DNA of 64,000 bases from Nocardia arthritidis (GTDB taxonomy: Bacteria; Actinomycetota; Actinomycetes; Mycobacteriales; Mycobacteriaceae), in the NCBI RefSeq assembly GCF_011801145.1, contig NZ_CP046172.1, positions 6,138,001-6,202,000 of the forward strand, in the 5' to 3' direction. The notes beneath the pieces are model-generated. The model saw nothing but the letters and a program-made list of their open reading frames with translations. It made no database searches and was not told the DNA's origin. Made by a program: the position numbers and the translations under genes. Positions 1 through 8,819 of this stretch are shown in pieces. The first letter of the stretch is position 1, and every line of letters begins with the position of its first letter.

Positions 1-56
1 ACTACTTCGTGGATTCGCCGCGGTGGTGGGCCGAGCGCAATGCCAACCGCCGGTGA
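1..56 (+). CDS. C-terminal end of an unidentified protein (partial)
   Basis: An open frame enters from the left edge (codons from base 3) and stops at TGA 54-56. The visible tail is 17 residues ending in WWAERNANRR. This is too short to assign a family. The next start codon lies about 60 bases downstream on the same strand, so the two genes could be cotranscribed. Confidence 0.4.
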   Translation, partial: YFVDSPRWWAERNANRR

Positions 57-119
57 ATGTGGTCCAGATATCAGCCCTGAACAGGAACAACCCGCGTGCG
101 GGCGGGAGTTGATCGAGAT

Positions 120-545
120 ATGACCTATTCCGTCCCAGTCACCGTCCGCGGCTACGAGCTCGACACCCAGGGCCACCTGAATCAGGCGGTATACCTGCAG
201 TACGCCGAGCACGCCCGCTGGGAATGGCTGCGGGCGGCGGGTCTGCCCCAGGACAAACTGCTGGCCACCGGCGTCGGCCCGATCGTCCTGGAGAACAACA
301 TCAAGTACCGCCACGAACTGCGTGGTGGCGACGAGGTCACCATCACCTGCGAATTCGTTTGGGCCAGAAACAAAACCTTCGGTATGCGCCACGAGGTGCG
401 CAAGCTCGACGGCACCATCGCCGCGGAGATCACGGTCACCGGCGGCCTGCTCGACCTCACCGCGCGCAAACTGGTGCCGAATCCGGGCGAGCGACTGCGC
501 GCGCTCGCCGAGCGCCCGGACCTTCTCGGCACCGAGAAGGATTAG
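120..545 (+). CDS. acyl-CoA thioesterase, 4HBT hotdog family
   Basis: This 141-residue protein is a single hotdog domain of the 4-hydroxybenzoyl-CoA thioesterase/YbgC type, expected to hydrolyse acyl-CoA thioesters in the cytoplasm. The family signature D-x-x-G-H-x-N is visible as DTQGHLN at residues 15-21, followed by the AxYxxYxExAR-like helix start. The ATG at 120 is chosen over an in-frame GTG at 96 because GGGAG at 104-108 sits about 11 bases before it and conserved sequence starts right after it. The acyl substrate cannot be told from sequence. Confidence 0.85.
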   Translation: MTYSVPVTVRGYELDTQGHLNQAVYLQYAEHARWEWLRAAGLPQDKLLATGVGPIVLENNIKYRHELRGGDEVTITCEFVWARNKTFGMRHEVRKLDGTIAAEITVTGGLLDLTARKLVPNPGERLRALAERPDLLGTEKD

Positions 546-799
546 CACGCGCGCATTTGCAAAACCGCCAATCGTCGGCAATAACCCGCCAGCCTTCCCG
601 ATCGGAAGTAGCTGAGCGATTGCGGCCACAAGGTTTCCTGGTCATCGAAAATCTTTCGGCGCTAGGGCATCCCGCGCCCAAATCCGGTTTGCCGAACCCG
701 GTGAAATCTCGTGATCCGAACCGAACGGGCCGACCTGCGCGCTATGATCCACATCACGCTCGGGGGTCCTGGCAAATCGCGAGCAGATCGGAGTCAGAT

Positions 800-1285
800 A
801 TGACCGACGCCATCCACTTCTCCGGTGCGGCGCTGCCCGAGGGACGGCAGTCGGGGTGGGCGAATACCGACCGCGTGCCTCCGCTCCAGGGTCTACTGGT
901 CGCGGAGTCCGACCGCGAGATCACGGTCCGGGTCGCCGAGGGCACCTGGACCTTCCGCCGATCCGATGTGCTCCGGATGCGTGACGGCGCAGCCGGATCC
1001 GGCGCGGCGAGCGAGGGCCGCCCGGTCATGATCGATATCAGAGCGGGCGCCACCGCCGATTTCACCAGGCGGCTGCGCATCGACCTGATCGACCGGCCGC
1101 TCACCATCGCCGACGAACCGTCCGAGGCGCTGGGCGACGAACTGCTGCAACAACTCACGCAGTCGTGGGCCGATCGGCTTCGCCTGCCCGACAAGCCCGG
1201 CGCCGGCGGTGCGACCTTCACCTATTGCCAGACGAGGTCGGCGGCGGGCAGCGACGACGGCATCAACTGCGACAGCCTGGACTGA
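800..1285 (+). CDS. uncharacterised 161-aa protein paired with an ATP-grasp ligase
   Basis: I do not recognise this family. The first half contains short alternating strands (LQGLLVAESDREITVRVAEG), suggesting a small beta domain. The middle is charged and helical. The last 26 residues (136-161, bases 1205-1282) form a low-complexity tail rich in Gly, Ser, Thr and Asp with two cysteines (C143 and C157), ending NCDSLD. The stop lies only 12 bases before the start of an MvdD-type ATP-grasp gene, so the two are almost certainly coexpressed. That pairing makes this protein a candidate modification substrate or peptide precursor, with the tail as the candidate modified region. It is longer than classical microviridin-type precursors, and no TTxxxxEE or TxKYPSD motif is visible. 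It could instead be a partner subunit. Confidence 0.6.
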   Translation: MTDAIHFSGAALPEGRQSGWANTDRVPPLQGLLVAESDREITVRVAEGTWTFRRSDVLRMRDGAAGSGAASEGRPVMIDIRAGATADFTRRLRIDLIDRPLTIADEPSEALGDELLQQLTQSWADRLRLPDKPGAGGATFTYCQTRSAAGSDDGINCDSLD

Positions 1286-1297
1286 GTGGGTTCTCCC

Positions 1298-2263
1298 ATG
1301 TCGGCACGCCGGACGGGTTCGGTCCTGATCGTGTCCGAGTCGGATGATCTGCACGCCTCCGCGATGGCGGCGACGCTACGAGAACATCACGGGCTCAGCC
1401 CGATTCACCTCGACCTGCGCGACTTCCCAAGGGAGTCCGGCAGTTTCCGGCTCGACCGGCTCGGCACCGCCCGATCCCTTTCGCACGTAATCGGACTCGA
1501 CGATGTCGGCGCCGTGTGGTGGCGCCGCCCGCACCCCTGTGTGGTGCCCGCCGGCGTGCGCGCCGCCGACGACGCCTACCGCCAAGCCGAATGTGACGCG
1601 TTCATCCAGGGCCTCGTCTGGTCCATTCCGGCGCTGTGGGTCAACGATCCCGGCGCCGATCGCACCGCGGGCCGCAAGATCGTGCAGTTGGAGACCGCGC
1701 GCCGAGCCGGCTTCGCCATCCCGGAGACGCTGATCACCAACGATCCCGACGAGGCCCGCAGTTTCGTCGAATCCCGGCCCGGCCCAGTGGTTTACAAGCG
1801 CACCGGAACCAGCCGCGCCGAATTCGCCGAGACCAGGATCATCACCGCGGCCGACTACCCGAGGTTGGCGGGCATCCGCTCCGCGCCGACGACCTTCCAG
1901 GACTACGTCGAGGCCGACTGCGATCTGCGCGTGGTTTGGGTGGACGGCGTCGAATGGACCGTACGCATCGACTCGCAGGCCGGTGTCGGCCGGGTGGACT
2001 CCCGGCTGGACACCTCCGTCGAATTCGCACCCGACCAGCTGCCCGCCTCGGTGAGCAAATCGCTTGCCACGTTGATGGGCGCGCTCGGATTGTCCTTCGG
2101 CGTCTTGGACATTCGGCTCGGCGCCGACGGCGAGTACTACTTCCTGGAGGTCAACCCGCAGGGGCAGTTCGCCTATCTGGAGATCAAGACCGGGCTGCCG
2201 ATCTTCCGCAGCCTGGCAGGCCTCCTGGTGCACGGTGACGGGATGGTCACCGAACAGCCGTGA
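1298..2263 (+). CDS. ATP-grasp ligase of the MvdC/MvdD (RiPP peptide maturase) type
   Basis: This 321-residue protein has the layout of graspetide-type ATP-grasp ligases, which join side chains by ester or amide bonds. An N-terminal pre-ATP-grasp domain carries the characteristic VWWRRP motif (73-78). The ATP-grasp fold follows, with VYKR (165-168) holding the ATP-binding Lys, FQDYVEAD (200-207) and the metal-binding FLEVNPQGQF (282-291). ATG 1298 is preferred over GTG 1286, which follows the upstream stop directly; a GTGGG stretch precedes the ATG by about 7 bases. It probably modifies the upstream 161-aa protein, but that is inferred only from adjacency. RimK-like or glutathione-synthetase-like ligases are the main alternatives. 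Confidence 0.8.
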   Translation: MSARRTGSVLIVSESDDLHASAMAATLREHHGLSPIHLDLRDFPRESGSFRLDRLGTARSLSHVIGLDDVGAVWWRRPHPCVVPAGVRAADDAYRQAECDAFIQGLVWSIPALWVNDPGADRTAGRKIVQLETARRAGFAIPETLITNDPDEARSFVESRPGPVVYKRTGTSRAEFAETRIITAADYPRLAGIRSAPTTFQDYVEADCDLRVVWVDGVEWTVRIDSQAGVGRVDSRLDTSVEFAPDQLPASVSKSLATLMGALGLSFGVLDIRLGADGEYYFLEVNPQGQFAYLEIKTGLPIFRSLAGLLVHGDGMVTEQP

Positions 2264-2311
2264 ACCCGCGGTAGCGCGACGGGCGCCGGCGCACGATCCG
2301 AATGACCGAAC

Positions 2312-2545
2312 CTATTGGCTCTTACGGCGATTCGCCCCACCACGGCTGCGGAGCTGCACATGCGACTCCACCAGCACGTTGTGGATGAAACCGTACGAGC
2401 GACCGGTCGCCCGTGCCAGCGAGCGGATGCTCGCCCCCGCTTCGTACTGCTTCTTCAGCTGGGATTGCAAGCGGTCCCGTGACTTACCGGTGACGCGCGT
2501 CCCCTTACCCAATGTGGCCTTGCCTGATGTGGGCCTGTCGCTCAT
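2312..2545 (-). CDS. small helix-turn-helix protein
   Basis: This 77-residue basic protein carries an HTH (LKKQYEAGASIRSLARATGR, then SYGFIHNVL) and a basic Gly/Arg-rich tail. ATG 2545 is preceded by a strong GGAGGA ribosome site, so the longer upstream reading is not needed. It lies downstream of, and on the same strand as, an ABC-F ATPase, as the small regulator Rv1473A lies beside Rv1473 in M. tuberculosis. A DNA-binding role is inferred from the HTH; the target is unknown. Confidence 0.75.
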   Translation of the reverse strand: MSDRPTSGKATLGKGTRVTGKSRDRLQSQLKKQYEAGASIRSLARATGRSYGFIHNVLVESHVQLRSRGGANRRKSQ

Positions 2546-2707
2546 GGCTATCCTCCGAGTCGCCGAGCAGCGTCTTTCCAGGCTAAGTTCTCCGCACTCC
2601 GTGATCAACGGGTCAGTGTGATGAAACTCACGCACGCCGAAGAAGTTCCGGAATTTCGAGGGCCGTGAACCCTAAGTTGCCAGTTGTTGAACGACGCGCA
2701 CCGGAAC

Positions 2708-4339
2708 TCAGGCCAACTGGATCAGCTCGAGGTACTCGGCCGACCAATGATCTTCGGTGCCGTCGGGCAGCAGGATGACCCGCTCCGGATTCAACGCCTC
2801 GGCCGCACCCGGGTCGTGGGTCACCAGCACGACGGCGCCGGTGTAACTGCGCAGCGCGTCGAGGACCTGTTCGCGGGAGACCGGATCGAGGTTGTTGGTC
2901 GGCTCGTCGAGCAGCAGCACGTTGGCCGCCGACGACACCAGGCCCGCCAGCGCGAGCCTGGTCTTCTCACCGCCGGACAGCGTGCCCGCAGGCTGGTCCA
3001 GCTGCGGGCCGGAGAACATGAACGCGCCGAGCAGACCGCGCAGGTCCTGCTCACCCGCATCGGGTGCGGCGTGCCGAATGTTCTCCCACACCGACGCCGC
3101 ATCGTCGAGGGTGTCGTGCTCCTGCGCGAAGTAGCCGATCTTCAGGCCGTGCCCGGGCACCAGACCGCCCGCCGTCGGCTGTTCGACACCCGCGAGCAGG
3201 CGCAGCAGCGTGGTCTTGCCCGCGCCGTTGAGGCCGAGCACCACTACGCGGCTGCCGCGGTCGATGGCCAGGTCCACGCCGGTGAAGATCTCCAGCGAGC
3301 CGTAGACCTTGGTCAGGTTCTCGGCCATCAGCGGCGTCTTGCCGCAGGCCGCGGGCTCCGGGAACTTGATCCTGGCCACCTTGTCGGCGACGCGCACGTC
3401 GTCGAGCTCGTTGAGCAGTCGCTCGGCCCGCTTGACCATATTCTGTGCCGCAACGGCTTTCGTCGCCTTGGCGCCGAGCTTCGCGGCCTGGGCCTTCAGC
3501 GCCGACGCCTTCTTCTCGGCATTGGCGCGTTCGCGGCGACGGCGCTGTTCGTCGGTGGCGCGGGCGTCGAGGTATTTCTTCCAGCCCATGTTGTAGACGT
3601 CGGCCTCGCCGCGCACCGCGTCCAGGAACCACACCTTGTTCACCACCGCGTCGAGCAGCTCGACGTCGTGGCTGATGACAATCAGCCCGCCGTCGTGGCT
3701 CTGCAGGAAGCCGCGCAGCCAGGTGATGGAGTCGGCGTCCAGGTGGTTGGTCGGCTCGTCGAGCAGCAGGATGCGATCGGAGCGGCCGCCGCTGCCGTCG
3801 GAGGCGGAGAACAGGATGCGCGCCAACTCGATTCGGCGGCGCTGACCGCCGGAGAGGGTGCGCAGCGCCTGGCCGAGCACCCGATCCGGTAGGCCGAGGC
3901 TGTGGCAGATCCGGGCGGCCTCGCTCTCGGCGACGTAGCCGCCGAGAGCCGAGAAGCGTTCCTCGAGGCGGCCGTACTTGCGGACCGCCTTCTCCCGCTC
4001 GTTCTCGTCGGCCACCTCGGCCATCAGCGCCTGCTGCTTTTCCATATCCCGGATCAGCGTGTCGAGGCCGCGCGCCGAGAGCACCCGGTCGCGGGCGAGC
4101 ACGTCGAGGTTGCCCTCGCGCGGATCCTGTGGGAGATAACCGATTTCGCTCGACCGCAGGATGGTGCCCGCATACGGTTCGCCCTCGCCCGCGAGTATCC
4201 GCAGCGTGGTGGTCTTACCGGCGCCGTTGCGCCCGACCAGTCCGATCCGGTCGCCTGCCTGCACCCGCAGCGCAGGCCCCGGGGCCGACAGCAGGGTGCG
4301 GACTCCGGCCCGGACCTCCAGGTCGGTCGCGGTGATCAC
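2708..4339 (-). CDS. ABC-F family ATPase (Rv1473-like)
   Basis: This 543-residue soluble protein has two ABC ATPase cassettes and no membrane segments, the ABC-F plan. Such proteins act on the ribosome in translation or in antibiotic protection rather than in transport. The first Walker A is GRNGAGKT (36-43). Both halves carry LSGGQ/LSGGE signatures and LLLDEPTN Walker B motifs, and a charged coiled linker separates them. The GTG at 4339 is chosen because GAGGAG lies 6 bases upstream and the ABC domain begins at once; the frame runs 55 codons further with no conserved content. Rv1473 is linked to macrolide tolerance, but resistance cannot be read from this sequence. Confidence 0.88.
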   Translation of the reverse strand: MITATDLEVRAGVRTLLSAPGPALRVQAGDRIGLVGRNGAGKTTTLRILAGEGEPYAGTILRSSEIGYLPQDPREGNLDVLARDRVLSARGLDTLIRDMEKQQALMAEVADENEREKAVRKYGRLEERFSALGGYVAESEAARICHSLGLPDRVLGQALRTLSGGQRRRIELARILFSASDGSGGRSDRILLLDEPTNHLDADSITWLRGFLQSHDGGLIVISHDVELLDAVVNKVWFLDAVRGEADVYNMGWKKYLDARATDEQRRRRERANAEKKASALKAQAAKLGAKATKAVAAQNMVKRAERLLNELDDVRVADKVARIKFPEPAACGKTPLMAENLTKVYGSLEIFTGVDLAIDRGSRVVVLGLNGAGKTTLLRLLAGVEQPTAGGLVPGHGLKIGYFAQEHDTLDDAASVWENIRHAAPDAGEQDLRGLLGAFMFSGPQLDQPAGTLSGGEKTRLALAGLVSSAANVLLLDEPTNNLDPVSREQVLDALRSYTGAVVLVTHDPGAAEALNPERVILLPDGTEDHWSAEYLELIQLA

Positions 4340-4572
4340 AGATGACTCCTCACTCCGGATGCGGTGCTGATCGGTTGCTGATCGATTGTGCGTCTCGCTA
4401 CGCACAAGAACTACCGATTTTACCCGTCCGCCGGTATCCCCCCGAACGCCGCGAGGTGTGACCGCGGTAACCCGAATCCGAACGGGCGACGCCGGAATCG
4501 ACATCGATCGCGCGGTCCGCGAACGCGGGTTGACCGAGACGCGCCCCCGAGACTGAAGTAGCGTGCCTGCAC

Positions 4573-5337
4573 ATGAGTACCGATCTGTTGGGCAAGGGTG
4601 CGCTGGTCTCCGGGGCCAGCCGGGGCATCGGCAAGGCGATCGCGGCCGAACTGCTGCGCCGCGGGGCGAATGTGCTGATCACCGCGCGCAAGCCGGAACC
4701 GCTCGAACAGGCCGCCGCGGAACTGCGGGAGCTCGGCCATCAGGGTGCGGTCGTCGCGCTGGCGGGCAATTCCGGTGATGCCGACAGCAGGGCGGCGGCC
4801 GTCGGCCGGGCGGTATCCGAATTCGGTTCGCTCGACATCCTGATCAACAACACCGGCATCAACCCGGTGTACGGGCCGCTCATGGAGGCCGACCTGAGCG
4901 CGGTCCGCAAGATCTTCGACGTGAATGTCGTTGCGGCGCTTGGTTATATCCAAGAGGCGTACAAGGCGTGGATGCGGGACAACGGCGGCGCGATCGTGAA
5001 CGTCGCCAGCGTCACCGGCCTGCGCTCCACCGGGGTGATCGGGGCATACGGTTCGTCCAAGGCGGCGCTCATCCGGCTCACCGAGGAGCTGGCCTGGGAA
5101 CTCGGGCCGGGCATCCGGGTGAACGCGGTGGCGCCGGGCCTGGTCAAGACCAAATTCGCGGGCGCGCTGTACTCGGCCGACGAGGAGCGGGTGGTGAGCA
5201 ACTATCCGATGGGACGGCTCGGCACCCCCGAGGACGTCGCCGGACTGGTCGGCTTCCTGGTCTCCGATGCGGCGGCGTGGCTCACCGGCGAGACGATCCG
5301 GGTGGACGGCGGACTGCTCGCGACCGGCGGCATCTAA
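4573..5337 (+). CDS. short-chain dehydrogenase/reductase (FabG-like)
   Basis: This 254-residue NAD(P)-dependent oxidoreductase shows every classical SDR element: GASRGIGK (14-21), NNTG (92-95), catalytic S146, Y159 and K163 (YGSSK), and a C-terminal GETIRVDGG strand. No clear ribosome site is visible. A TAGCGT hexamer ends 8 bases before the ATG, which would fit a leaderless or very short leader. The stop overlaps by 4 bases the stop of the convergent membrane-protein gene. The substrate is unknown. Confidence 0.88.
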   Translation: MSTDLLGKGALVSGASRGIGKAIAAELLRRGANVLITARKPEPLEQAAAELRELGHQGAVVALAGNSGDADSRAAAVGRAVSEFGSLDILINNTGINPVYGPLMEADLSAVRKIFDVNVVAALGYIQEAYKAWMRDNGGAIVNVASVTGLRSTGVIGAYGSSKAALIRLTEELAWELGPGIRVNAVAPGLVKTKFAGALYSADEERVVSNYPMGRLGTPEDVAGLVGFLVSDAAAWLTGETIRVDGGLLATGGI

Positions 5338-6584
5338 CGCCAGATCAGCGCGGCCAGCGTATCGGCGTTGCGGTAGTGCAGGTACTTCTGCACCATCGAT
5401 GGGTCGACGGCGCCGGTCGCGGTGGCGAAGGTGACGACGACGAACTCCTTGCGGCTGCCATCCTTCCACTTGCCCGTGGTGAAGTGCTCGATATAGGTGC
5501 CCTTGCGCAGGCTGAGGTCCTTGTCGGTGTACTTGCCGACCGCGGCGGCGGCCTCGGCCTCGTCACCCATGCCGAGAATGAACTGGGTGAGCATCAGCCC
5601 GCCGTTCTCCGCCTTGTACACCAGCTCGGCGGCGTACTGGCAGCCCAGCGCGGTGAGCTTGCCCTGTTTCTCGATCGGGTGGCAGTCGGCGTAGTCGCGG
5701 CCGTCCACCCAGTCGGCGTGCAGGGTGACGTCGTCGTATTTGAAATCCCAGTCCTTGTTGCCGTATTCGGTGTAGCTGAGGTGTCCAGCGGACGGTTTGC
5801 CCGGTGCGGCGGTGATGGCGGGCGGCTTCGAGATGGTCGGCGCGGCGGCCGTGGTGGTGTCGGCCGCCGAGGTGTCGCTGTCGTTCCGATCGGACAGGGC
5901 GAAGAAGCCGATCGCGACACCGAGCGCCGCCACCACGAGCACCGCGACGGCGACGAGTGCGCCGGTGTAGGACTTGCGCGGCGGGGCGGGATATATGGGC
6001 GCGGCCTGGTATGCCGGATTCCCTTCGGACTGTGGTTGATCCGATGGTTGCTGCCAGGCCTGCTGCGCCCAGGACTGCGGATTCGGCTGCTCCGGGGCCG
6101 GAGGCTGTTGCAAGGTCGGCGGGGTTGGCTGGCCTTGCGCCGGGGACTGCTGCCAACCCTGCGCAATCGGCTGCCCTTGCGCCGGAGACTGCCAGCCCTG
6201 CGGAGTGGACTGCCCTTGCGCCGGAGACTGCCAGCCCTGCGGAGTGGACTGCCCTTGCGCCGGAGACTGCCAGCCCTGCGGAGTGGGCTGCCCTTGTGTC
6301 GGAGACGGCTGCCAGGTCGACGGAGTCGGCTGGTCTTGCGACGAAGGCTGCTGCCAGCCCTGCGCGGTCGGCTGACCTTGCGCCGGGGACTGCTGCCAGC
6401 CCTGCGCGGTCGGCTGACCTTGCGCCGAGGACTGCTGCCAGCCCTGCGCGGTCGGCTGCCCCTGCGCCGGAGACTGTCCGCCCTGCGGAGTCGACGCATC
6501 GGACGGCTGCGCCGAGTGCGCGGGCTGATCCCACCAGTTCAGGACCTCATCCTGCGGCTGCTGCGGTTCGTTGCCGTGCGTCAC
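5334..6584 (-). CDS. membrane-anchored protein with a Gln/Pro/Ser repeat N-terminus
   Basis: This 416-residue protein starts with a hydrophilic tail (residues 1-205) made largely of 13-residue repeats of the type PQGWQSPAQGQST. One transmembrane helix follows (206-230, LVAVAVLVVAALGVAIGFFA), then an external domain of about 185 residues, so the repeat tail should be cytoplasmic. GTG 6584 has an AAAGGTGG ribosome site 7 bases upstream. Actinobacterial proteins of this build are common, and I assign no function. The gene converges on the SDR with a 4-base overlap of stop codons. Confidence 0.8.
   Translation of the reverse strand: MTHGNEPQQPQDEVLNWWDQPAHSAQPSDASTPQGGQSPAQGQPTAQGWQQSSAQGQPTAQGWQQSPAQGQPTAQGWQQPSSQDQPTPSTWQPSPTQGQPTPQGWQSPAQGQSTPQGWQSPAQGQSTPQGWQSPAQGQPIAQGWQQSPAQGQPTPPTLQQPPAPEQPNPQSWAQQAWQQPSDQPQSEGNPAYQAAPIYPAPPRKSYTGALVAVAVLVVAALGVAIGFFALSDRNDSDTSAADTTTAAAPTISKPPAITAAPGKPSAGHLSYTEYGNKDWDFKYDDVTLHADWVDGRDYADCHPIEKQGKLTALGCQYAAELVYKAENGGLMLTQFILGMGDEAEAAAAVGKYTDKDLSLRKGTYIEHFTTGKWKDGSRKEFVVVTFATATGAVDPSMVQKYLHYRNADTLAALIWR
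6181..6297 (-). repeat. 39-bp tandem repeat inside the Gln/Pro-rich coding region
   Basis: Three consecutive 39-bp units (6181-6219, 6220-6258, 6259-6297) are near-identical; only the last carries a few substitutions. Each encodes 13 residues (QGWQSPAQGQSTP register), so unit gain or loss keeps frame. More diverged units extend either side (about 6110-6480). Confidence 0.9.
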
Positions 6585-6722
6585 TCGTCTACCACCTTTC
6601 GCGCCCGACGGCGGGGCGCACTCCCCACGGGCGCGCCGTCGGGCTACCACGGTACCGGGCGGCCGGTACCTGCGCGGACCGCGCTCAGTAGGCTCCCGGA
6701 TTCGAACGAAGGGAACGATGCG

Positions 6723-7790
6723 ATGCGCGCCGACATCGTGGTCTGCGGCCTCGGCCCGGCCGGCCGGGCGCTGGCACACCGCTGCCTGACCCGAGGCCTT
6801 TCGGTGCTCGCGATCGACCCGCACCCGGATCGCGCCTGGACCGCCACCTACGCCGGATGGCAGGACGAACTGCCGAGCTGGCTGGCACCCGAGGCGATCG
6901 CGGCGACGGTCCGGCAGCCGATCGCGTGGGCGCTGCGCGAACACCGCTTGCACCGGCCCTACGTCGTCCTGGACACCGCCCGGCTGCGCGAATCGCTGCC
7001 GCTCGACGGTGCCCGGGTGCTCGCCGACCGCGCGGTCGAATTGGGTCCGCGCACCGCGACGCTCGCCTCCGGCCGCACCATCACCGCGGCCCGGGTGATC
7101 GACGCGCGCGGCATCGCCCGCTCCCCCGCGCTGGCCGAGCAGACCGCGTACGGCGTGATCGTCGACGCCGCACGCGCCGCCGGTATCGCGCCGCTGTTCA
7201 TGGATTGGCGCCCCGACAACGGCGCGGAACCCGGTGCGCCGCCGTCCTTTCTGTACGCCGTGCCGCTCGGCGGCGGATCGATGCTGCTGGAGGAGACGTG
7301 TCTGGCCGGGCGACCCGCCATCGATACCGGCGTGCTGCGCGATCGTCTGCATCGTCGATTGCGTTGCCGCGCAATCGCGCTCACCGATACCGACCCCGTC
7401 GAACGGGCGCGCTTTCCGCTGGAGGGCGGCGGGCCGGGACGGCGGAGATTCGGCGCCGCGGGCGGATTCACCCATCCCGCAACGGGTTACAGCGTCGCCG
7501 CCGCGCTGGCCGCCGCCGATGCGGTCGCGGCGGGCGGCGCGCCGACGCCGGTTTCCGCGCGCGCGGTGCACGCCCTGCGCAAGGCCGGGCTGCGCGCGCT
7601 GCTCGCGCTGCCGCCCGCCGAAATCCCGGATTTCTTCGAGGCCTTTTTCACGCTGCCGGATTCGCTGCAACGCGCCTATCTTTCCGGCCGCACCGATCCG
7701 CGCGGCACGGTCGCGGCGATGAACGCGCTCTTCGCCGCCGTACCCGCGCGGCTGCGGCGCCGGATCGCGGTGGCGACAATTTTCCGATGA
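6723..7790 (+). CDS. lycopene cyclase family flavoprotein
   Basis: This 355-residue protein has an N-terminal Rossmann FAD site (CGLGPAGRALA, 8-18) and the lycopene-cyclase-family sequence FMDWRP, PSFLYAVPL and GGSMLLEETCLA, followed by GGFTHPATGYSV. Family members cyclise lycopene ends to beta-ionone rings in carotenoid synthesis. ATG 6723 has AAGGGA about 8 bases upstream; an out-of-frame ATG lies 5 bases before it. No other carotenoid genes are adjacent, so the pathway would have to be encoded elsewhere. Confidence 0.8.
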   Translation: MRADIVVCGLGPAGRALAHRCLTRGLSVLAIDPHPDRAWTATYAGWQDELPSWLAPEAIAATVRQPIAWALREHRLHRPYVVLDTARLRESLPLDGARVLADRAVELGPRTATLASGRTITAARVIDARGIARSPALAEQTAYGVIVDAARAAGIAPLFMDWRPDNGAEPGAPPSFLYAVPLGGGSMLLEETCLAGRPAIDTGVLRDRLHRRLRCRAIALTDTDPVERARFPLEGGGPGRRRFGAAGGFTHPATGYSVAAALAAADAVAAGGAPTPVSARAVHALRKAGLRALLALPPAEIPDFFEAFFTLPDSLQRAYLSGRTDPRGTVAAMNALFAAVPARLRRRIAVATIFR

Positions 7791-7851
7791 ACCGCGACAC
7801 TCGGACGTCCATTCGCTCGCGCATTCGAATGGGTTCGGCCATGATTGAGGA

Positions 7852-8781
7852 ATGGCACGAGCTATTTGGAAGGGCTCGATTGCATTCGGGCTGGTAAACG
7901 TCCCGGTCAAGGTGTACACGGCGACCGAGGACCACGACATCCGGTTCCACCAGGTGCATGCCAAGGACGGCGGACGGATCAAATACGACCGGGTGTGCAC
8001 GGTCTGCGGAAAGTCGGTACAGTTCGCCGATATCGATAAGGCGTACGAGTCACCGGAGGGCGACAAGGTCATCCTCACCGACGAGGATTTCGCCAAACTG
8101 CCCGCCGCCGAGAAACATGAGATTCCGGTGCTGCAGTTCGTGCCGTCGGACCAGATCGATCCGATCCTGTACGACAAGAGCTACTATCTGGAACCCGATT
8201 CGTCGACGCCGAAAGCCTATGTGCTGCTGGCGAAAACGCTGGAGCGCATCGACCGCACCGCGCTCGTGCATTTCACGTTGCGGCAGAAGACCCGGCTGGC
8301 CGCGCTGCGGGTGCGCGACGGCATGCTGGTGTTGCAGGCGCTGCTGTGGCCCGACGAGGTGCGCGCGGTCGAATTCGAATCCCTGGACGATGTGGCCGAG
8401 CCGCGCCCCCAGGAGATCAAGATGGCGGAGACCCTGGTGGACACCATGTCGGACGATTTCGATCCGGGCATATTCACCGACGAATATCAGATCGAGCTCA
8501 AACGCCTGCTCGACGAGGCGATCGCGAGCGGTACCGGCAAGGTGACCCGGCAGGAGGAGGCGGCGCCCGCGGAGATGGACGCCGAGGTGGTCGATCTGGT
8601 CGCGGCGCTGCAGCGCAGCCTGGAGGCCAGCGGGCGCCGGGCGGCCGCGAACGGCGGCGCGGCGGAGCCGGAGAAGAAGCCTGCCAAGAAGGCCGCGGCG
8701 AAGAAGGCCGCGGCGAGCAAGTCCGCCGCGAAGCCCGCGAAAAAGGCCGCCAAGAAGTCCGCGGCCCGCAAGGGGGCGTGA
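7852..8781 (+). CDS. ku: Ku, non-homologous end-joining protein
   Basis: This 309-residue protein is a bacterial Ku homodimer subunit that encircles DNA double-strand ends and recruits ligase LigD. It starts with the conserved MARAIWKGSIAFGLVNVPV and continues with the Ku core (CxxCG at CTVCG, FVPSDQIDPI, YYLEPD, ALVHFTLRQ). From about residue 255 it has a Lys/Ala-rich tail (PAKKAAAKKAA-type repeats), the basic extension of some actinobacterial Ku proteins that adds non-specific DNA binding. No ligD is visible nearby. Confidence 0.95.
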   Translation: MARAIWKGSIAFGLVNVPVKVYTATEDHDIRFHQVHAKDGGRIKYDRVCTVCGKSVQFADIDKAYESPEGDKVILTDEDFAKLPAAEKHEIPVLQFVPSDQIDPILYDKSYYLEPDSSTPKAYVLLAKTLERIDRTALVHFTLRQKTRLAALRVRDGMLVLQALLWPDEVRAVEFESLDDVAEPRPQEIKMAETLVDTMSDDFDPGIFTDEYQIELKRLLDEAIASGTGKVTRQEEAAPAEMDAEVVDLVAALQRSLEASGRRAAANGGAAEPEKKPAKKAAAKKAAASKSAAKPAKKAAKKSAARKGA

Positions 8782-8819
8782 CCGGAAGCACCCGGTTTAC
8801 CCTGGCAAACTGGTCTGCC

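Noticed and set aside
6181..6297. Regularly spaced repeats that could suggest a CRISPR array
   Set aside because: The units are contiguous, without unique spacers, and are in frame within a coding sequence.
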